DNA of 64,000 bases from Ruminococcus sp. Its GTDB lineage: Bacteria > Bacillota > Clostridia > Oscillospirales > Acutalibacteraceae. Made by a program: the position numbers and the translations under genes. A model generated the notes under the pieces. It ran no database searches. It saw only the letters and a list, made by a program, of their open reading frames with translations, and had not been told where the DNA came from. Numbering within the stretch: the first letter of the stretch is position 1; every line of letters begins with the position of its first letter. Where the stretch lies: the NCBI GenBank assembly GCA_017416065.1, contig JAFQDM010000016.1, positions 47,241 to 111,240 on the forward strand, written 5' to 3'. Positions 35,482 through 43,898 of this stretch are shown here, in pieces.

Positions 35482-36792
35482 TTATTTTTCCCGGGCAACC
35501 TTGCACATTGTATCCATAAACGAAGAGTAGACCACCTTATCGTTATGGTTGCGGTTTCCGCATTCAAAGGCTTTCTTGCCGTATTCCTTTATAAGCTCGG
35601 GGTTGTCGCAGAGCTTTCTCAGCGCCGCTTCAATATCTGCATAGTCAGTTACCGCAACGGCAGCATCCTCTTTTATGAGATAATCCATGGGAGCTATCTC
35701 TCTGCTTCCCAAAGCAAAGATGCATCTGCCGCTTGCAAAATATTCCGTAATTTTTGTGGAGAAAGAGATCCTTGCAGTGTTGATGTTCTCTTTGTCCAGA
35801 GATTCTGCAAACACCACAATATCCGCTTCCTTCTGCAGGCGCTCCGTTTCCTCTCTGTCTACCTCTCCCCTGAAGTGAACTCCCTTGCACTCAAGCTCCT
35901 TCAGGATATCCTCCGAAAGGTTATCAGAGGAGTATATATCCAGAGTTATCCTAATTCCTTCTGCATTTATGTTCTCTATAGCCCTTGCAATGTGTATAAG
36001 GGCATTGGCTCTGCCGATAACAAGCCTGCCCGTGTAAAGCATTTTGATGGGCTCAGACACCTGAGCCTCGCTGTACGTAAGCTTGCTGTAGTCCAGAGCC
36101 TTGGTAAGGATCGCACATTGGGTATTGAACATCTCAGAGCAGATCTCTGCCGCCTTGGGAGACATAACAAAAAGCTTGTTGCAGTTTTTCATCATCCTTC
36201 TGATCTGCTTTCTGAGGCAAAATCTGTGAGCCATGGCAAGCAGATTGCCCTTGCAGTTAACGTAGCTGTAGCTGTCATCGGTAAGATAGCACACCACAGG
36301 CTTTTTGGCATATTTCACTATGTAATTCTGTATTTTGGACATATAGATCACGGAATGCATCTGCAAAAAGATAACGTCAGGAGAAAACTCATCCACAAAA
36401 TCTCTGAGCTCCTGAGTCTTCCACTTGCCCAAGGACCACACCATCTCACGCATAATAGCCTTTGGCCAGCTGTATTTTTTGCGTCTTTTGCCATAGCGCT
36501 TCTGCTCCTCAAGCAGCTCCGCCATTTCCTGAGCATCCATCTCGCCGGTACAGTTGTGCACTTCCTTTGCGGTCTTCAGATTCCTTTTCAGAACACTTTT
36601 GATAACAGCGTTCTCGTTGATCTTAAGAAATTTGTCGCACACCTTTGTTGAGGGAACACCTGCACGTATGTATATGTGTGCAAGCTTGTCCCTGTCCCAC
36701 CAAGAAAAAATATCGGATAATGTATGATTAGGGCTCTGATCCTGCCATGCGTTAATGGAAAGTATCAGCACCTTCGGCATTTTTTCACTCAT
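35482..36792 (-). CDS. Glycosyltransferase, GT-B fold
   Basis: A 436-residue protein. The N-terminal part has ILSINAWQDQSPNHTLSDIF (9-28), and the C-terminal donor domain has KMLYTGRLVIGRANALIHIA (about 260-279), ADIVVFAESLDKENINTA and KITEYFASGRCIFALGSREI (about 362-381), where KITEYFASGR carries the conserved Glu. Such proteins add sugars in the cytoplasm. CGGAGG precedes the ATG at 36792; a second in-frame ATG four codons later is less well spaced. The protein is more divergent than its neighbours, so family placement is moderate. Confidence 0.78.
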   Translation of the reverse strand: MSEKMPKVLILSINAWQDQSPNHTLSDIFSWWDRDKLAHIYIRAGVPSTKVCDKFLKINENAVIKSVLKRNLKTAKEVHNCTGEMDAQEMAELLEEQKRYGKRRKKYSWPKAIMREMVWSLGKWKTQELRDFVDEFSPDVIFLQMHSVIYMSKIQNYIVKYAKKPVVCYLTDDSYSYVNCKGNLLAMAHRFCLRKQIRRMMKNCNKLFVMSPKAAEICSEMFNTQCAILTKALDYSKLTYSEAQVSEPIKMLYTGRLVIGRANALIHIARAIENINAEGIRITLDIYSSDNLSEDILKELECKGVHFRGEVDREETERLQKEADIVVFAESLDKENINTARISFSTKITEYFASGRCIFALGSREIAPMDYLIKEDAAVAVTDYADIEAALRKLCDNPELIKEYGKKAFECGNRNHNDKVVYSSFMDTMCKVAREK

Positions 36793-36806
36793 TTTTATCC
36801 TCCGAA

Positions 36807-36826
36807 AATCACGTCACAGCGTGATT
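36807..36826 (-). terminator. Weak hairpin between the lyase gene and the first glycosyltransferase
   Basis: AATCACG and CGTGATT pair across a 6-base loop and overlap the lyase stop codon. On the minus strand only TTTT follows. It may trim expression of the downstream genes or protect the upstream message. Confidence 0.35.
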
Positions 36827-37709
36827 ACTTTTTGCTTTCAACTATTGCAGCTACCGCACTGATGACTCTTTGCCTGTTTTCCTCAAAGCGGGCATCATCC
36901 CACAGAGAAACTTCAAATTCTCTGTTGCGCAAAAGGTCGATCTCTTTTGCAAAATCATCTATGGGACGGCTGGCATCCACCTCATTGCGGAAGGTTCTGG
37001 AAAGAATGGCACAAGTGGAGCCCAGACGCTTATGCTCTGCAACAACGTCATCACTCAAAAGCATACCTTCGCCTATCTTAGCCACTCCGCCAAAGCCGTA
37101 GGGTACTCCTCTGTCGCTGAACTTCCTGCACATACGCTCAACCGTACCGTCTGCCAGAAGCTCAAACATAAACTTCATATTATAGCTCAGATGCAGATCA
37201 TTGAGCCCTATGTAGACCTCATCAATTCCATCAAGAGAGAGGATCTCGTCAATATTCTCAACAGCCTCTGCGGTTTCAAACAAAAGCACCGTCTTCACCC
37301 TGCCGTCAACCATGCTCAAAAAGCTGCGCACATCCTCGGCAGTTTTAAAGTACGGCAGCATTATAACGTCTGCCCCGTCAAGAATTATTCTGTCGATCTC
37401 ACACTTGAGCCCAGGATGAACAGGGTTACATCTTACAAGAAGCTCTGCTTTTGTAACTGCTGCTCTGAGCCTGCTTACATCCTCAAGGCTTGAGTGAGAC
37501 ACCACCGTGTCCAGATGACCCTGCCGTTCTTCCTTACCCAGGATCTCAAGGTCAAGGAATATTCTGTCAACTCCGGCAGCCTCCGCACGCCTTGCGGCAT
37601 CAGGGTCGCAGGTAAGATACATATATTTGATTTTTCCGCAAGCCTCCTGCAAGGTTTGCTTGCCTTCCTGGATTGCTTCTTTAGTAGCACGTGGTAAAGT
37701 GTTCTGCAT
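36825..37709 (-). CDS. HpcH/HpaI aldolase / citrate-lyase-like family protein
   Basis: A 294-residue TIM-barrel protein. Clear features are FLDLEILGKE (about 50-59), ADVIMLPYFKTAEDVRSFLS (about 113-132), VLLFETAEAVENIDEIL (about 141-157) and YIGLNDLHLSYN (about 166-177), the metal-binding Glu and Asp of this class. Members cleave or form C-C bonds using pyruvate or acetyl units, with a divalent metal. It is the first gene of the leftward operon, directly after the promoter. A link to making a pyruvate-derived acid sugar or substituent is tempting but not shown. GGAGA is 8 bases before the ATG. Confidence 0.83.
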   Translation of the reverse strand: MQNTLPRATKEAIQEGKQTLQEACGKIKYMYLTCDPDAARRAEAAGVDRIFLDLEILGKEERQGHLDTVVSHSSLEDVSRLRAAVTKAELLVRCNPVHPGLKCEIDRIILDGADVIMLPYFKTAEDVRSFLSMVDGRVKTVLLFETAEAVENIDEILSLDGIDEVYIGLNDLHLSYNMKFMFELLADGTVERMCRKFSDRGVPYGFGGVAKIGEGMLLSDDVVAEHKRLGSTCAILSRTFRNEVDASRPIDDFAKEIDLLRNREFEVSLWDDARFEENRQRVISAVAAIVESKK

Positions 37710-37831
37710 AGTAGTTCTCCGATAAATAGCTTTAAATAATCTTTAAATATCAGGCTGAATTTGCTTTTAAAAAATCCAATGATTTTCAATTAAGCATACT
37801 AATACTATTTTAATTATAAAAATCCAATGTT

Positions 37832-37860
37832 ATAATACCACAAATCATCAGGAATGTAAA
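37832..37860 (-). promoter_or_regulatory. Sigma-A promoter of the leftward polysaccharide operon
   Basis: On the minus strand TTTACA (37860-37855) and TATTAT (37837-37832) are 17 bases apart. Transcription would begin near 37825, leaving an AT-rich leader of about 115 bases. No terminator hairpin is visible in it. Confidence 0.7.
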
Positions 37861-37894
37861 CATAATATTTCCTACTTTTTGCAACTTTTTACTG

Positions 37895-37923
37895 TTATAA
37901 CCACAGGCTTTACCGCATATACT
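37895..37923 (+). promoter_or_regulatory. Likely sigma-E promoter of spoIIID
   Basis: TTATAAC (37895-37901), a 14-base spacer and CATATACT (37916-37923) resemble the sporulation sigma-E pattern of an ATA-containing -35 and a CATA-type -10. In Bacillus subtilis spoIIID is a sigma-E gene, which supports this. The match is by eye. Confidence 0.55.
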
Positions 37924-37937
37924 TGAGTATTACGTAC

Positions 37938-37957
37938 AGAGTGAGCAAGCTCACTCT
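37938..37957 (+). promoter_or_regulatory. Hairpin at the 5' end of the spoIIID message
   Basis: AGAGTGAGC and its exact complement are separated by two bases. The structure lies between the probable start of transcription and the GGAGG ribosome site, ending 3 bases before it. It may protect the 5' end or affect translation. It could instead be a protein site on DNA. Confidence 0.5.
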
Positions 37958-37972
37958 TCTGGAGGCAAGGTT

Positions 37973-38251
37973 ATGAAGGGCACAGTAGAGGAACGCGCCG
38001 TTAAATTGGGAGAATTCATTGCTCAGAACAAGGCAACTGTACGACTTGCAGCAAAGAAGTACGGAATAAGCAAAAGCACCGTACATAAGGATGTGAGCCA
38101 ACGTCTGCACTCCCTTAATCCATCCCTTTACGCACAGGTAAAGGCTGTTTTGGAGCATAACAAAGCCCAACGCCATCTGCGCGGCGGAGAGGCTACAAAG
38201 AACAAATACCTCCTGCTTTCAGAGGCAAAAAACACCTCATATAAAAAATAG
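37973..38251 (+). CDS. spoIIID: Stage III sporulation transcription factor SpoIIID
   Basis: A 92-residue DNA-binding protein of the sporulation mother cell, which in Bacillus switches genes on and off between the sigma-E and sigma-K stages. The helix-turn-helix reads TVRLAAKKYGISKSTVHKDV (22-41), followed by RLHSLNPSLYAQVKAVLEHN and HLRGGEATKNKYL (about 68-80), the basic C-terminal extension. Both parts and the length match SpoIIID. GGAGG lies 8 bases before the ATG. It stands alone between two convergent or co-directional units. It marks the organism as a spore former. Confidence 0.96.
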   Translation: MKGTVEERAVKLGEFIAQNKATVRLAAKKYGISKSTVHKDVSQRLHSLNPSLYAQVKAVLEHNKAQRHLRGGEATKNKYLLLSEAKNTSYKK

Positions 38252-38253
38252 AC

Positions 38254-38282
38254 TTTACATAACAAAACAAATGTAGTATAAT
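38254..38282 (+). promoter_or_regulatory. Sigma-A promoter of the DegT-type aminotransferase gene
   Basis: TTTACA (38254-38259) and TATAAT (38277-38282) are 17 bases apart. It begins directly after the spoIIID stop codon, with no terminator between, so read-through from spoIIID is possible. The start of the aminotransferase is about 100 bases downstream. Confidence 0.75.
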
Positions 38283-38385
38283 TCATAGTGATTTAGAGTG
38301 AGTAAAAATGTCCGTATGCCAAAAACTACGGATAAACACCACCCCTAAAGTTCCAAATTTCTTTTTAAGGAATCAGGAGATTACT

Positions 38386-39591
38386 ATGAGAAATATACCT
38401 TTTTCACCGCCTGACATCACTCAGGCAGAAATAGACTCTGTTGTGTCTGTGCTTGAGTCCGGCTGGATAACCACAGGCCCCAAAACAAAGCTTTTTGAAC
38501 AGAAGATTGCAGAATTCTGCCATACGGAAAAGGCAGTTTGCCTCTCTTCACAGACAGCTTGTGCAGAGATGACCCTGCGTATTCTGGGGGTAGGCCCCGG
38601 AGATGAGGTAATCGTCCCTGCTTACACATACACCGCCACGGCCTCCATCGTTTGCCACATAGGTGCAACCCCTGTCATCATCGACTGTGCACCCGGCAGC
38701 TTTGAGATGGATTACGATAAAATGGAGGCGGCCATCAACGAGCGCACAAAGGTTATCGTGCCCGTTGACCTTGCAGGAGTTATGTGTGACTATGACCGCA
38801 TTTACGCTGCGGTAGAACGCAAGAAGCATCTTTTTAAGCCTTCAAGCGACCTTCAGCGCACCTACGGCAGAGTTATCGTTATGTGTGACGGAGCTCACGC
38901 TCTGGGCGCACAGAGAAACGGCAAAATGTGCGGAGAAACTGCAGACTTCACAAACTTCAGCTTCCACGCTGTTAAGAATCTGACAACAGGTGAGGGCGGC
39001 GCCGTTACCTGGCGGAATATGGAAGGCGTTGACAACGACCAGCTTTACCGCCAGTATATGCTCTTCTCCCTCCACGGTCAGACCAAGGATACCTACACAA
39101 AAAACAAAGGCACCTCTTGGGAATATGACGTAGTAAAGACCCAGTACAAATGCAATATGCCCGACATTCTTGCAGCTCTGGGACTTGCTCAGCTTGAGAG
39201 ATACGAGGCTACCCTCGATCGCCGTCACGAGCTTATTGAGCGCTACAATCAAGCCTTCGCAGACCTGCCCGTTTCCGTACTTGACCACGCATCAGACAAT
39301 CACAGAAGCTCAGGTCACCTTTACTTTGTCCGCTTTGACGGCAAGGATGAGGACTACAGAAACACCTTCTTCAAGCGTATGGCTCAAAACGGTGTCATCT
39401 GCAACGTACACTTCAAGCCTCTTCCCCTGCTTACTGCATACAAGGAGCTTGGATTTGACATCAAGGATTATCCCAATGCCTATGAGATGTACAGAAATCA
39501 GCTGACCCTTCCCCTTAACACCACACTTACAGACGATGATGTAAAATATATTTTGGACACCTTCCGCAGGTGTATTGCTCAGCCTTACTGA
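38386..39591 (+). CDS. DegT/DnrJ/EryC1-type aminotransferase (stand-alone)
   Basis: A 401-residue PLP sugar aminotransferase. It has SGWITTGPKTKLFEQKIAEF (24-43), PAYTYTATASIVCHIGATPV (about 80-99), CDGAHALGAQRNG (about 167-179) and FTNFSFHAVKNLTTGEGGAV, where the cofactor Lys is in HAVKN. This pattern fits PseC/ArnB/WbpE-like enzymes on UDP- or dTDP-keto sugars. It is about 30 residues longer than the gene at 20874, and only distantly similar. ATG at 38386 has CAGGAG 8 bases before it; an upstream in-frame ATG at 38308 lacks a site. It has its own promoter and terminator, so it is a single-gene unit next to the polysaccharide operons. Confidence 0.88.
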   Translation: MRNIPFSPPDITQAEIDSVVSVLESGWITTGPKTKLFEQKIAEFCHTEKAVCLSSQTACAEMTLRILGVGPGDEVIVPAYTYTATASIVCHIGATPVIIDCAPGSFEMDYDKMEAAINERTKVIVPVDLAGVMCDYDRIYAAVERKKHLFKPSSDLQRTYGRVIVMCDGAHALGAQRNGKMCGETADFTNFSFHAVKNLTTGEGGAVTWRNMEGVDNDQLYRQYMLFSLHGQTKDTYTKNKGTSWEYDVVKTQYKCNMPDILAALGLAQLERYEATLDRRHELIERYNQAFADLPVSVLDHASDNHRSSGHLYFVRFDGKDEDYRNTFFKRMAQNGVICNVHFKPLPLLTAYKELGFDIKDYPNAYEMYRNQLTLPLNTTLTDDDVKYILDTFRRCIAQPY

Positions 39592-39628
39592 TAGTTCAGT
39601 AAAGCGAACATATATGTATACAGACGTT

Positions 39629-39667
39629 GCCCTGCAGAGGTACCTATCTCCGCAGGGCCTTTTTTAT
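39629..39667 (+). terminator. Terminator after the stand-alone aminotransferase
   Basis: GCCCTGC and GCAGGGC close a 16-base loop containing a smaller GGTACC palindrome. CTTTTTTATATTTTTT follows. A typical intrinsic terminator. Confidence 0.85.
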
Positions 39668-39752
39668 ATTTTTTCACCGTTTCTTCATGGAAAATTCAGA
39701 CTTTTGATGGCTTTGTTTCTAATTTATTCACTAATTCCATATAAAGATGGTA

Positions 39753-39758
39753 TATAAT
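39753..39758 (+). promoter_or_regulatory. Possible -10 box of the two-component operon
   Basis: A TATAAT lies 42 bases before the response regulator start. No good -35 is at the usual distance (TTCACT is 20 bases away), so activator control or another site is possible. Confidence 0.35.
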
Positions 39759-39799
39759 AAAAACATAATATTAATACAAAACAAACGGAGGTATAAGTT

Positions 39800-40489
39800 A
39801 TGGGAGTTAACAAAGTTCTTATAGTTGATGACGACAGCAATATATGCAACCTGCTTCGCCTTTATCTGGAGAAGGAGGGCTTTGAGACAGCCACCGCAGA
39901 AGACGGAGAAAAAGCCCTTGAGCTCTTTGAAAGCGAAAAGCCCGACCTTGTTCTCCTGGATATTATGCTCCCCAAGCTTGACGGATGGCAGATATGCAGA
40001 GAGATCAGAAAAACTTCCCAATGCCCCATTATTATGATAACCGCAAAGGACGAAACCTTTGACAAGGTGCTGGGACTTGAGCTTGGAGCAGACGACTACA
40101 TAGTTAAGCCCTTTGAAACAAAAGAGGTGGTTGCCCGAGTACGTGCCGTGCTCAGACGAACCTCCACACCCGAGGCAGGACCTGTAAAGGAAGTCAGATA
40201 CGACAACCTGGTAATAAACCTGACAAACTACGAGCTTAAGGTAAAAGGCGAGCTTATCAGCACTCCTCCCAAGGAGCTGGAGCTTCTTTACCATCTGGCA
40301 AGCAATCCCAATCAGATGTTCTCAAGAGATCAGCTTCTCGATGAGGTTTGGGGCTTTGACTATTGCGGAGAAAGCCGCACCATTGACGTGCACATTAAAC
40401 GTATCCGCGAAAAAATTGACGGAGCCTCCGACAAATGGGAGCTCCGCACCGTATGGGCAAGAGGATATAAATTTGTTACCATTGAATAA
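39800..40489 (+). CDS. OmpR/PhoB-family response regulator
   Basis: A 229-residue two-domain regulator. The receiver has the acidic pocket DDD at 10-12, the phosphorylated Asp54 in LLDIMLPKLDG, Thr in MITAKDE and Lys in DDYIVKPFE. The winged-helix output domain begins around residue 130 (LVINLTNYELKVKGE) and contains PPKELELLYHLASNPNQMFS and DVHIKRIREKID. It should be phosphorylated by the kinase encoded 12 bases downstream. GGAGG precedes the ATG. The presence of an HtrA protease gene in the same operon suggests a cell-envelope stress response. Confidence 0.95.
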   Translation: MGVNKVLIVDDDSNICNLLRLYLEKEGFETATAEDGEKALELFESEKPDLVLLDIMLPKLDGWQICREIRKTSQCPIIMITAKDETFDKVLGLELGADDYIVKPFETKEVVARVRAVLRRTSTPEAGPVKEVRYDNLVINLTNYELKVKGELISTPPKELELLYHLASNPNQMFSRDQLLDEVWGFDYCGESRTIDVHIKRIREKIDGASDKWELRTVWARGYKFVTIE

Positions 40490-40501
40490 CAGAGGAAACG
40501 T

Positions 40502-41977
40502 ATGACCAAATCCGTATTCAGACGGTTCCTGTTTTTCAGTGTTTCCATCGCCCTTGTATGTGTTATCGTCATCTGCGGAATCCTTGTGTTTCCTGTTTCC
40601 AGCTATATGGGAAATCTGAAGCGCTCAACCCTTGAGAAAAACGCACAATCCATTGCAGAATACGTGGGTAACGCTTCAGGAGACAGCATACACCATCTTG
40701 ACAGCTCAGAGGTAAGGATCATGTGCTCCTCTCTGAACGCTATGGCAAGCTCCACACATACCCTCATATTCATTACGGACACACAAGGGCAGGTGCTCCA
40801 TTCCACCGACGGAACCCTCATAAGGCAGAATTCTTATCTGACTCAATCGGTTATGGAGCTGGTATCCCAAGGAAGCCACTACGAACACGGAACCCTGCAG
40901 AATTTTTACAATAAACAATATCATACCTATGCCATTCCCTTCACTGCCAACAACCAAGGTGAGGTAGTGCTGGGTTATTGCTTTGTGGCCCAATCCTCAC
41001 TGTGGACCTCAGACTACGCTCCCAACGTGTACAAAATCCTTATGTGGACGGTGCTCATTGCGGCAGCCGTGGTGTTTCTTCTTTCAGCAGTATATGCCTA
41101 CAACACAACCCGCCCCCTCAAGCAGATGGCAGAAGCTGCCAAGCGCTTTGCAAAGGGCGATTTTGAAAGCCGAGGTCACATCAAATCCAACGACGAAATG
41201 GGCGAGCTTGCCGCCGCCTTCAACGAGATGGCAGACTTTCTTGCCTCGTCCGAAGGTATGCGAAGAAACTTCATTGCCAATGTTTCTCACGAGCTGAAGA
41301 CACCTATGACCAACATAGCAGGCTACATTGACGGAATTCTTGACGGAACGGTGCCCCCGGAGGAGCAAAAGCACTATCTGAGCATAATATCTCAGGAGAT
41401 AAAGCGGCTCAACCGACTTGTCACCTCTATGATCTCGCTCTCAAAAATAGACAGCGGAGAGATAACCGTAAAAAAAGCCCCATTTGTAATTCAGGACACG
41501 GTTTTCAACGTGCTCCTGGGATTTGAGCAGGAAATTGAAAAAAACAATTTCAGCATAGAAGGCTTAGACACAGAGCAAGATATCATTGCCTTCGGAGATA
41601 AAGACCTCATTCATCAGGTGATTTACAACCTTGTGGAGAACGCAGTCAAATTCACAAACCACGGCGGCTACATCCGCTTTGGCTTCTCCCATAAGAACAA
41701 TAAAGTTTACCTTTACGTAGAAAACAGCGGTGAGGGCATCCTCCCTGAAGATCTGCGTCTTGTATTTGACAAATTCTACAAGGCAGATAAATCCCGAAGC
41801 ATTAACAAAAAGAGCATGGGGCTGGGGCTCTACATCGTGCGCTCCATCATCCATCTGCACTCAGGTAACATTACCGTTGAAAGCGAGCCTGGCAAGTACT
41901 GCAGATTTATCTTCTGGCTTCCCGATGCTCCGAAAAAACAAAAAGAACTCCCCGAAAATATAAAGGAGAAAAGATAA
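40502..41977 (+). CDS. Membrane sensor histidine kinase
   Basis: A 491-residue kinase. A first membrane helix (about 9-31) and a second (about 181-200) bracket an extracellular sensor of roughly 150 residues. A HAMP domain (about 200-252) leads to the phospho-accepting His263 in NVSHELKTPMTN. The ATPase domain has the N-box NLVENAVKFTNHGG, GEGILPEDLRLVFDKFYKAD, and GLGLYIV. The layout and the operon with an OmpR-type regulator fit the PhoR/WalK-like class. The extracellular domain has no recognised ligand motif. The ribosome site is a weak AGAGGAA. The next gene starts on the base after its stop. Confidence 0.94.
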   Translation: MTKSVFRRFLFFSVSIALVCVIVICGILVFPVSSYMGNLKRSTLEKNAQSIAEYVGNASGDSIHHLDSSEVRIMCSSLNAMASSTHTLIFITDTQGQVLHSTDGTLIRQNSYLTQSVMELVSQGSHYEHGTLQNFYNKQYHTYAIPFTANNQGEVVLGYCFVAQSSLWTSDYAPNVYKILMWTVLIAAAVVFLLSAVYAYNTTRPLKQMAEAAKRFAKGDFESRGHIKSNDEMGELAAAFNEMADFLASSEGMRRNFIANVSHELKTPMTNIAGYIDGILDGTVPPEEQKHYLSIISQEIKRLNRLVTSMISLSKIDSGEITVKKAPFVIQDTVFNVLLGFEQEIEKNNFSIEGLDTEQDIIAFGDKDLIHQVIYNLVENAVKFTNHGGYIRFGFSHKNNKVYLYVENSGEGILPEDLRLVFDKFYKADKSRSINKKSMGLGLYIVRSIIHLHSGNITVESEPGKYCRFIFWLPDAPKKQKELPENIKEKR

Positions 41978-43681
41978 ATGAACTATAATCCCTTTGACCC
42001 GGAAAACACACCTGTTATTCCCACAAATGAAGAACCCGAGGCAGCAGTGCAGGAACCTGCAAAGGAGAGCGTTGCACCTTCGTCAGAAAACGACGCAATA
42101 GACACGGCTGCATCAGACATTGCGCCTGAAATTCCCGTATCTGAGTCAGAGCCAGCACAAAGCATTTCAGCAGAGGCTATCCCTGAGCCTACTCAGGAAG
42201 ACCCCTACAGCACGCAGGATCCAGCTCAATCACAGGAAGCTGCTTCCGATGAAGCCGCAAATCACGCTCCGTATTATCACCCTGCCGCAGAGGCACCAAA
42301 GCCTAACAGCGATCAGCCCCAAGGCTTCCCGGGATATTATCCCTATATGCCGCAGGCAGGAGCCCCCGGGCAAGCCCCCCCTCAGGGCTACTACTATATG
42401 CCCTATTCCATGCAGCCTTCCATGCCCCCTGCTCCCCCAAAAAGAAAGAAAAGTGCCACTGCATTTCTTGTTATTATGTGGGTGCTCATCGGAGTATTTT
42501 CCATAGGCTTTTTCTCACTTTGCGGGTATATTATCGGCAATTCAGGCGGTCAGGGCTCCACTGCACCTACTCTGTTTGAAGAAGAGCCCGGCACCTCTGC
42601 ACAGCAGAGTGAGCCTGCATCAAGCGCACCTGAAGAGGATGACTCCCACATCATCCCCATGCCTGATTCAGATAAGAACGAATACTACTCAGGTGACGCC
42701 TCTATAAGCCTTAAAAAGCTCCCTACCGACAAAGATAACGCAGCAAAATACACTACTCAATATGCCTACAAAAAGGTTGCAAAGTCTACTATAGGAGTCG
42801 TCTGCTACGAAGCAGGCTTCTCAGGCGACGACCCCGCATCTCAGGGCACGGGAATCGTGCTTACTGAGGACGGATACGTGGCCACAAACAGCCACGTTAT
42901 CGGCGACAGTCGCAGTCGCTACGACGTAAGAGTCGTTGTAAGCGACGGCACGATTTACGAGGCAAAGGTCATCGGCTACGACACAAGAACAGACCTTGCC
43001 GTTTTGAAGATCAATGCAAAAAATCTGACCCCTGCAGAATTCTGTGATTCAAAGTACGCAGAAGTAGGCCAGGATGTTATTGCCGTCGGCAACCCCGGCG
43101 GAATTGAGTTCCAGAATTCCCTCACAAGGGGTGTTGTATCTGCCCTTGACCGAGAGCTTTCACTCTCTGCTCAGGTTTCTTACATCCAGACAGATGCCGC
43201 AATAAACCCCGGCAACTCAGGCGGTCCCCTGTGCAATATGTACGGTCAGGTTATCGGCATAAACACAGCAAAGATCAGCGCCAGCTCCTACGAGGGAATG
43301 GGCTTTGCAATTCCCAGTGCAACGGTTAAAGAGATCGTGGACGACCTTACCTCACAGGGATACGTAAACAACCGTGTGCGCCTGGGCATTTCAGGCCAGG
43401 AGGTTTCCTCACAGATGCAGCAGTACTACGGCATCCCCAAGGGAATCCTTATTGGTGAAATTGCAAAGGATGGCCCCTGCGACGGCACAGGCATCATGGT
43501 AAACGACGTTCTCACTAAGATGGACGACACAGAAATCACCACCTTCGCCGAGGTGTTCGGCATCCTTGCTGAGCATAAACCCGGCGACAAGGTAAAGCTT
43601 ACTCTTTATCGCATGGATACTCAGGAAACCATAGAGGTCACCGTAACCCTTATGGCGGACCAGGGTGAAACCCAGCAGTAA
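41978..43681 (+). CDS. HtrA/DegP-type membrane serine protease
   Basis: A 567-residue protease. The first 155 residues are cytoplasmic, rich in Pro, Glu, Gln and Ser, and end in PKRKKS; a membrane helix follows (about 159-186). The trypsin-like domain outside the membrane has the triad His306 (TNSHVIG), Asp339 (RTDLAVLKI) and Ser414 (PGNSGGPL). A C-terminal PDZ domain (about 470-560) carries GILIGEIAKDGPCDGTGIMV. Such proteases remove misfolded envelope proteins. The extremely long acidic N-terminal tail is not usual in HtrA and may bind partners. Its ATG directly follows the kinase stop, with AAAGGAG inside that gene. Confidence 0.94.
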   Translation: MNYNPFDPENTPVIPTNEEPEAAVQEPAKESVAPSSENDAIDTAASDIAPEIPVSESEPAQSISAEAIPEPTQEDPYSTQDPAQSQEAASDEAANHAPYYHPAAEAPKPNSDQPQGFPGYYPYMPQAGAPGQAPPQGYYYMPYSMQPSMPPAPPKRKKSATAFLVIMWVLIGVFSIGFFSLCGYIIGNSGGQGSTAPTLFEEEPGTSAQQSEPASSAPEEDDSHIIPMPDSDKNEYYSGDASISLKKLPTDKDNAAKYTTQYAYKKVAKSTIGVVCYEAGFSGDDPASQGTGIVLTEDGYVATNSHVIGDSRSRYDVRVVVSDGTIYEAKVIGYDTRTDLAVLKINAKNLTPAEFCDSKYAEVGQDVIAVGNPGGIEFQNSLTRGVVSALDRELSLSAQVSYIQTDAAINPGNSGGPLCNMYGQVIGINTAKISASSYEGMGFAIPSATVKEIVDDLTSQGYVNNRVRLGISGQEVSSQMQQYYGIPKGILIGEIAKDGPCDGTGIMVNDVLTKMDDTEITTFAEVFGILAEHKPGDKVKLTLYRMDTQETIEVTVTLMADQGETQQ

Positions 43682-43826
43682 GAAGCTCCGAGCACCGTCG
43701 CCCTCGACTTTTCGAGTGCGACCTTGGATTTACTAAACAATGCAGCTTTCGTCATTCACAAATCTGCATAAGCAATGCATAATCAAGCATAACGCAGAAA
43801 ATCAATAAAGATCAATAAATAAACAA

Positions 43827-43864
43827 AAGCGTCTGCTTCACTGTAAAAAGTGAAGCAGACGCTT
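43827..43864. terminator. Bidirectional terminator between htrA and the LRR protein gene
   Basis: Two exactly complementary 16-base arms (starting AAGCGTCTGCTTC) enclose a 6-base loop. It lies between convergent genes and has A/T-rich flanks. The 43682-43826 stretch upstream holds only a small CTCGACTTTTCGAG hairpin and no gene. Confidence 0.9.
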
Positions 43865-43898
43865 CTTGTATGATTGAATCTTATTCAATCTGCAAAGA

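Noticed and set aside
35545-36651. Long open frame on the plus strand (368 codons) opposite the 35482-36792 glycosyltransferase
   Set aside because: It has no ribosome site or family match, runs antisense to a clear glycosyltransferase gene, and is explained by the codon pattern of that gene.
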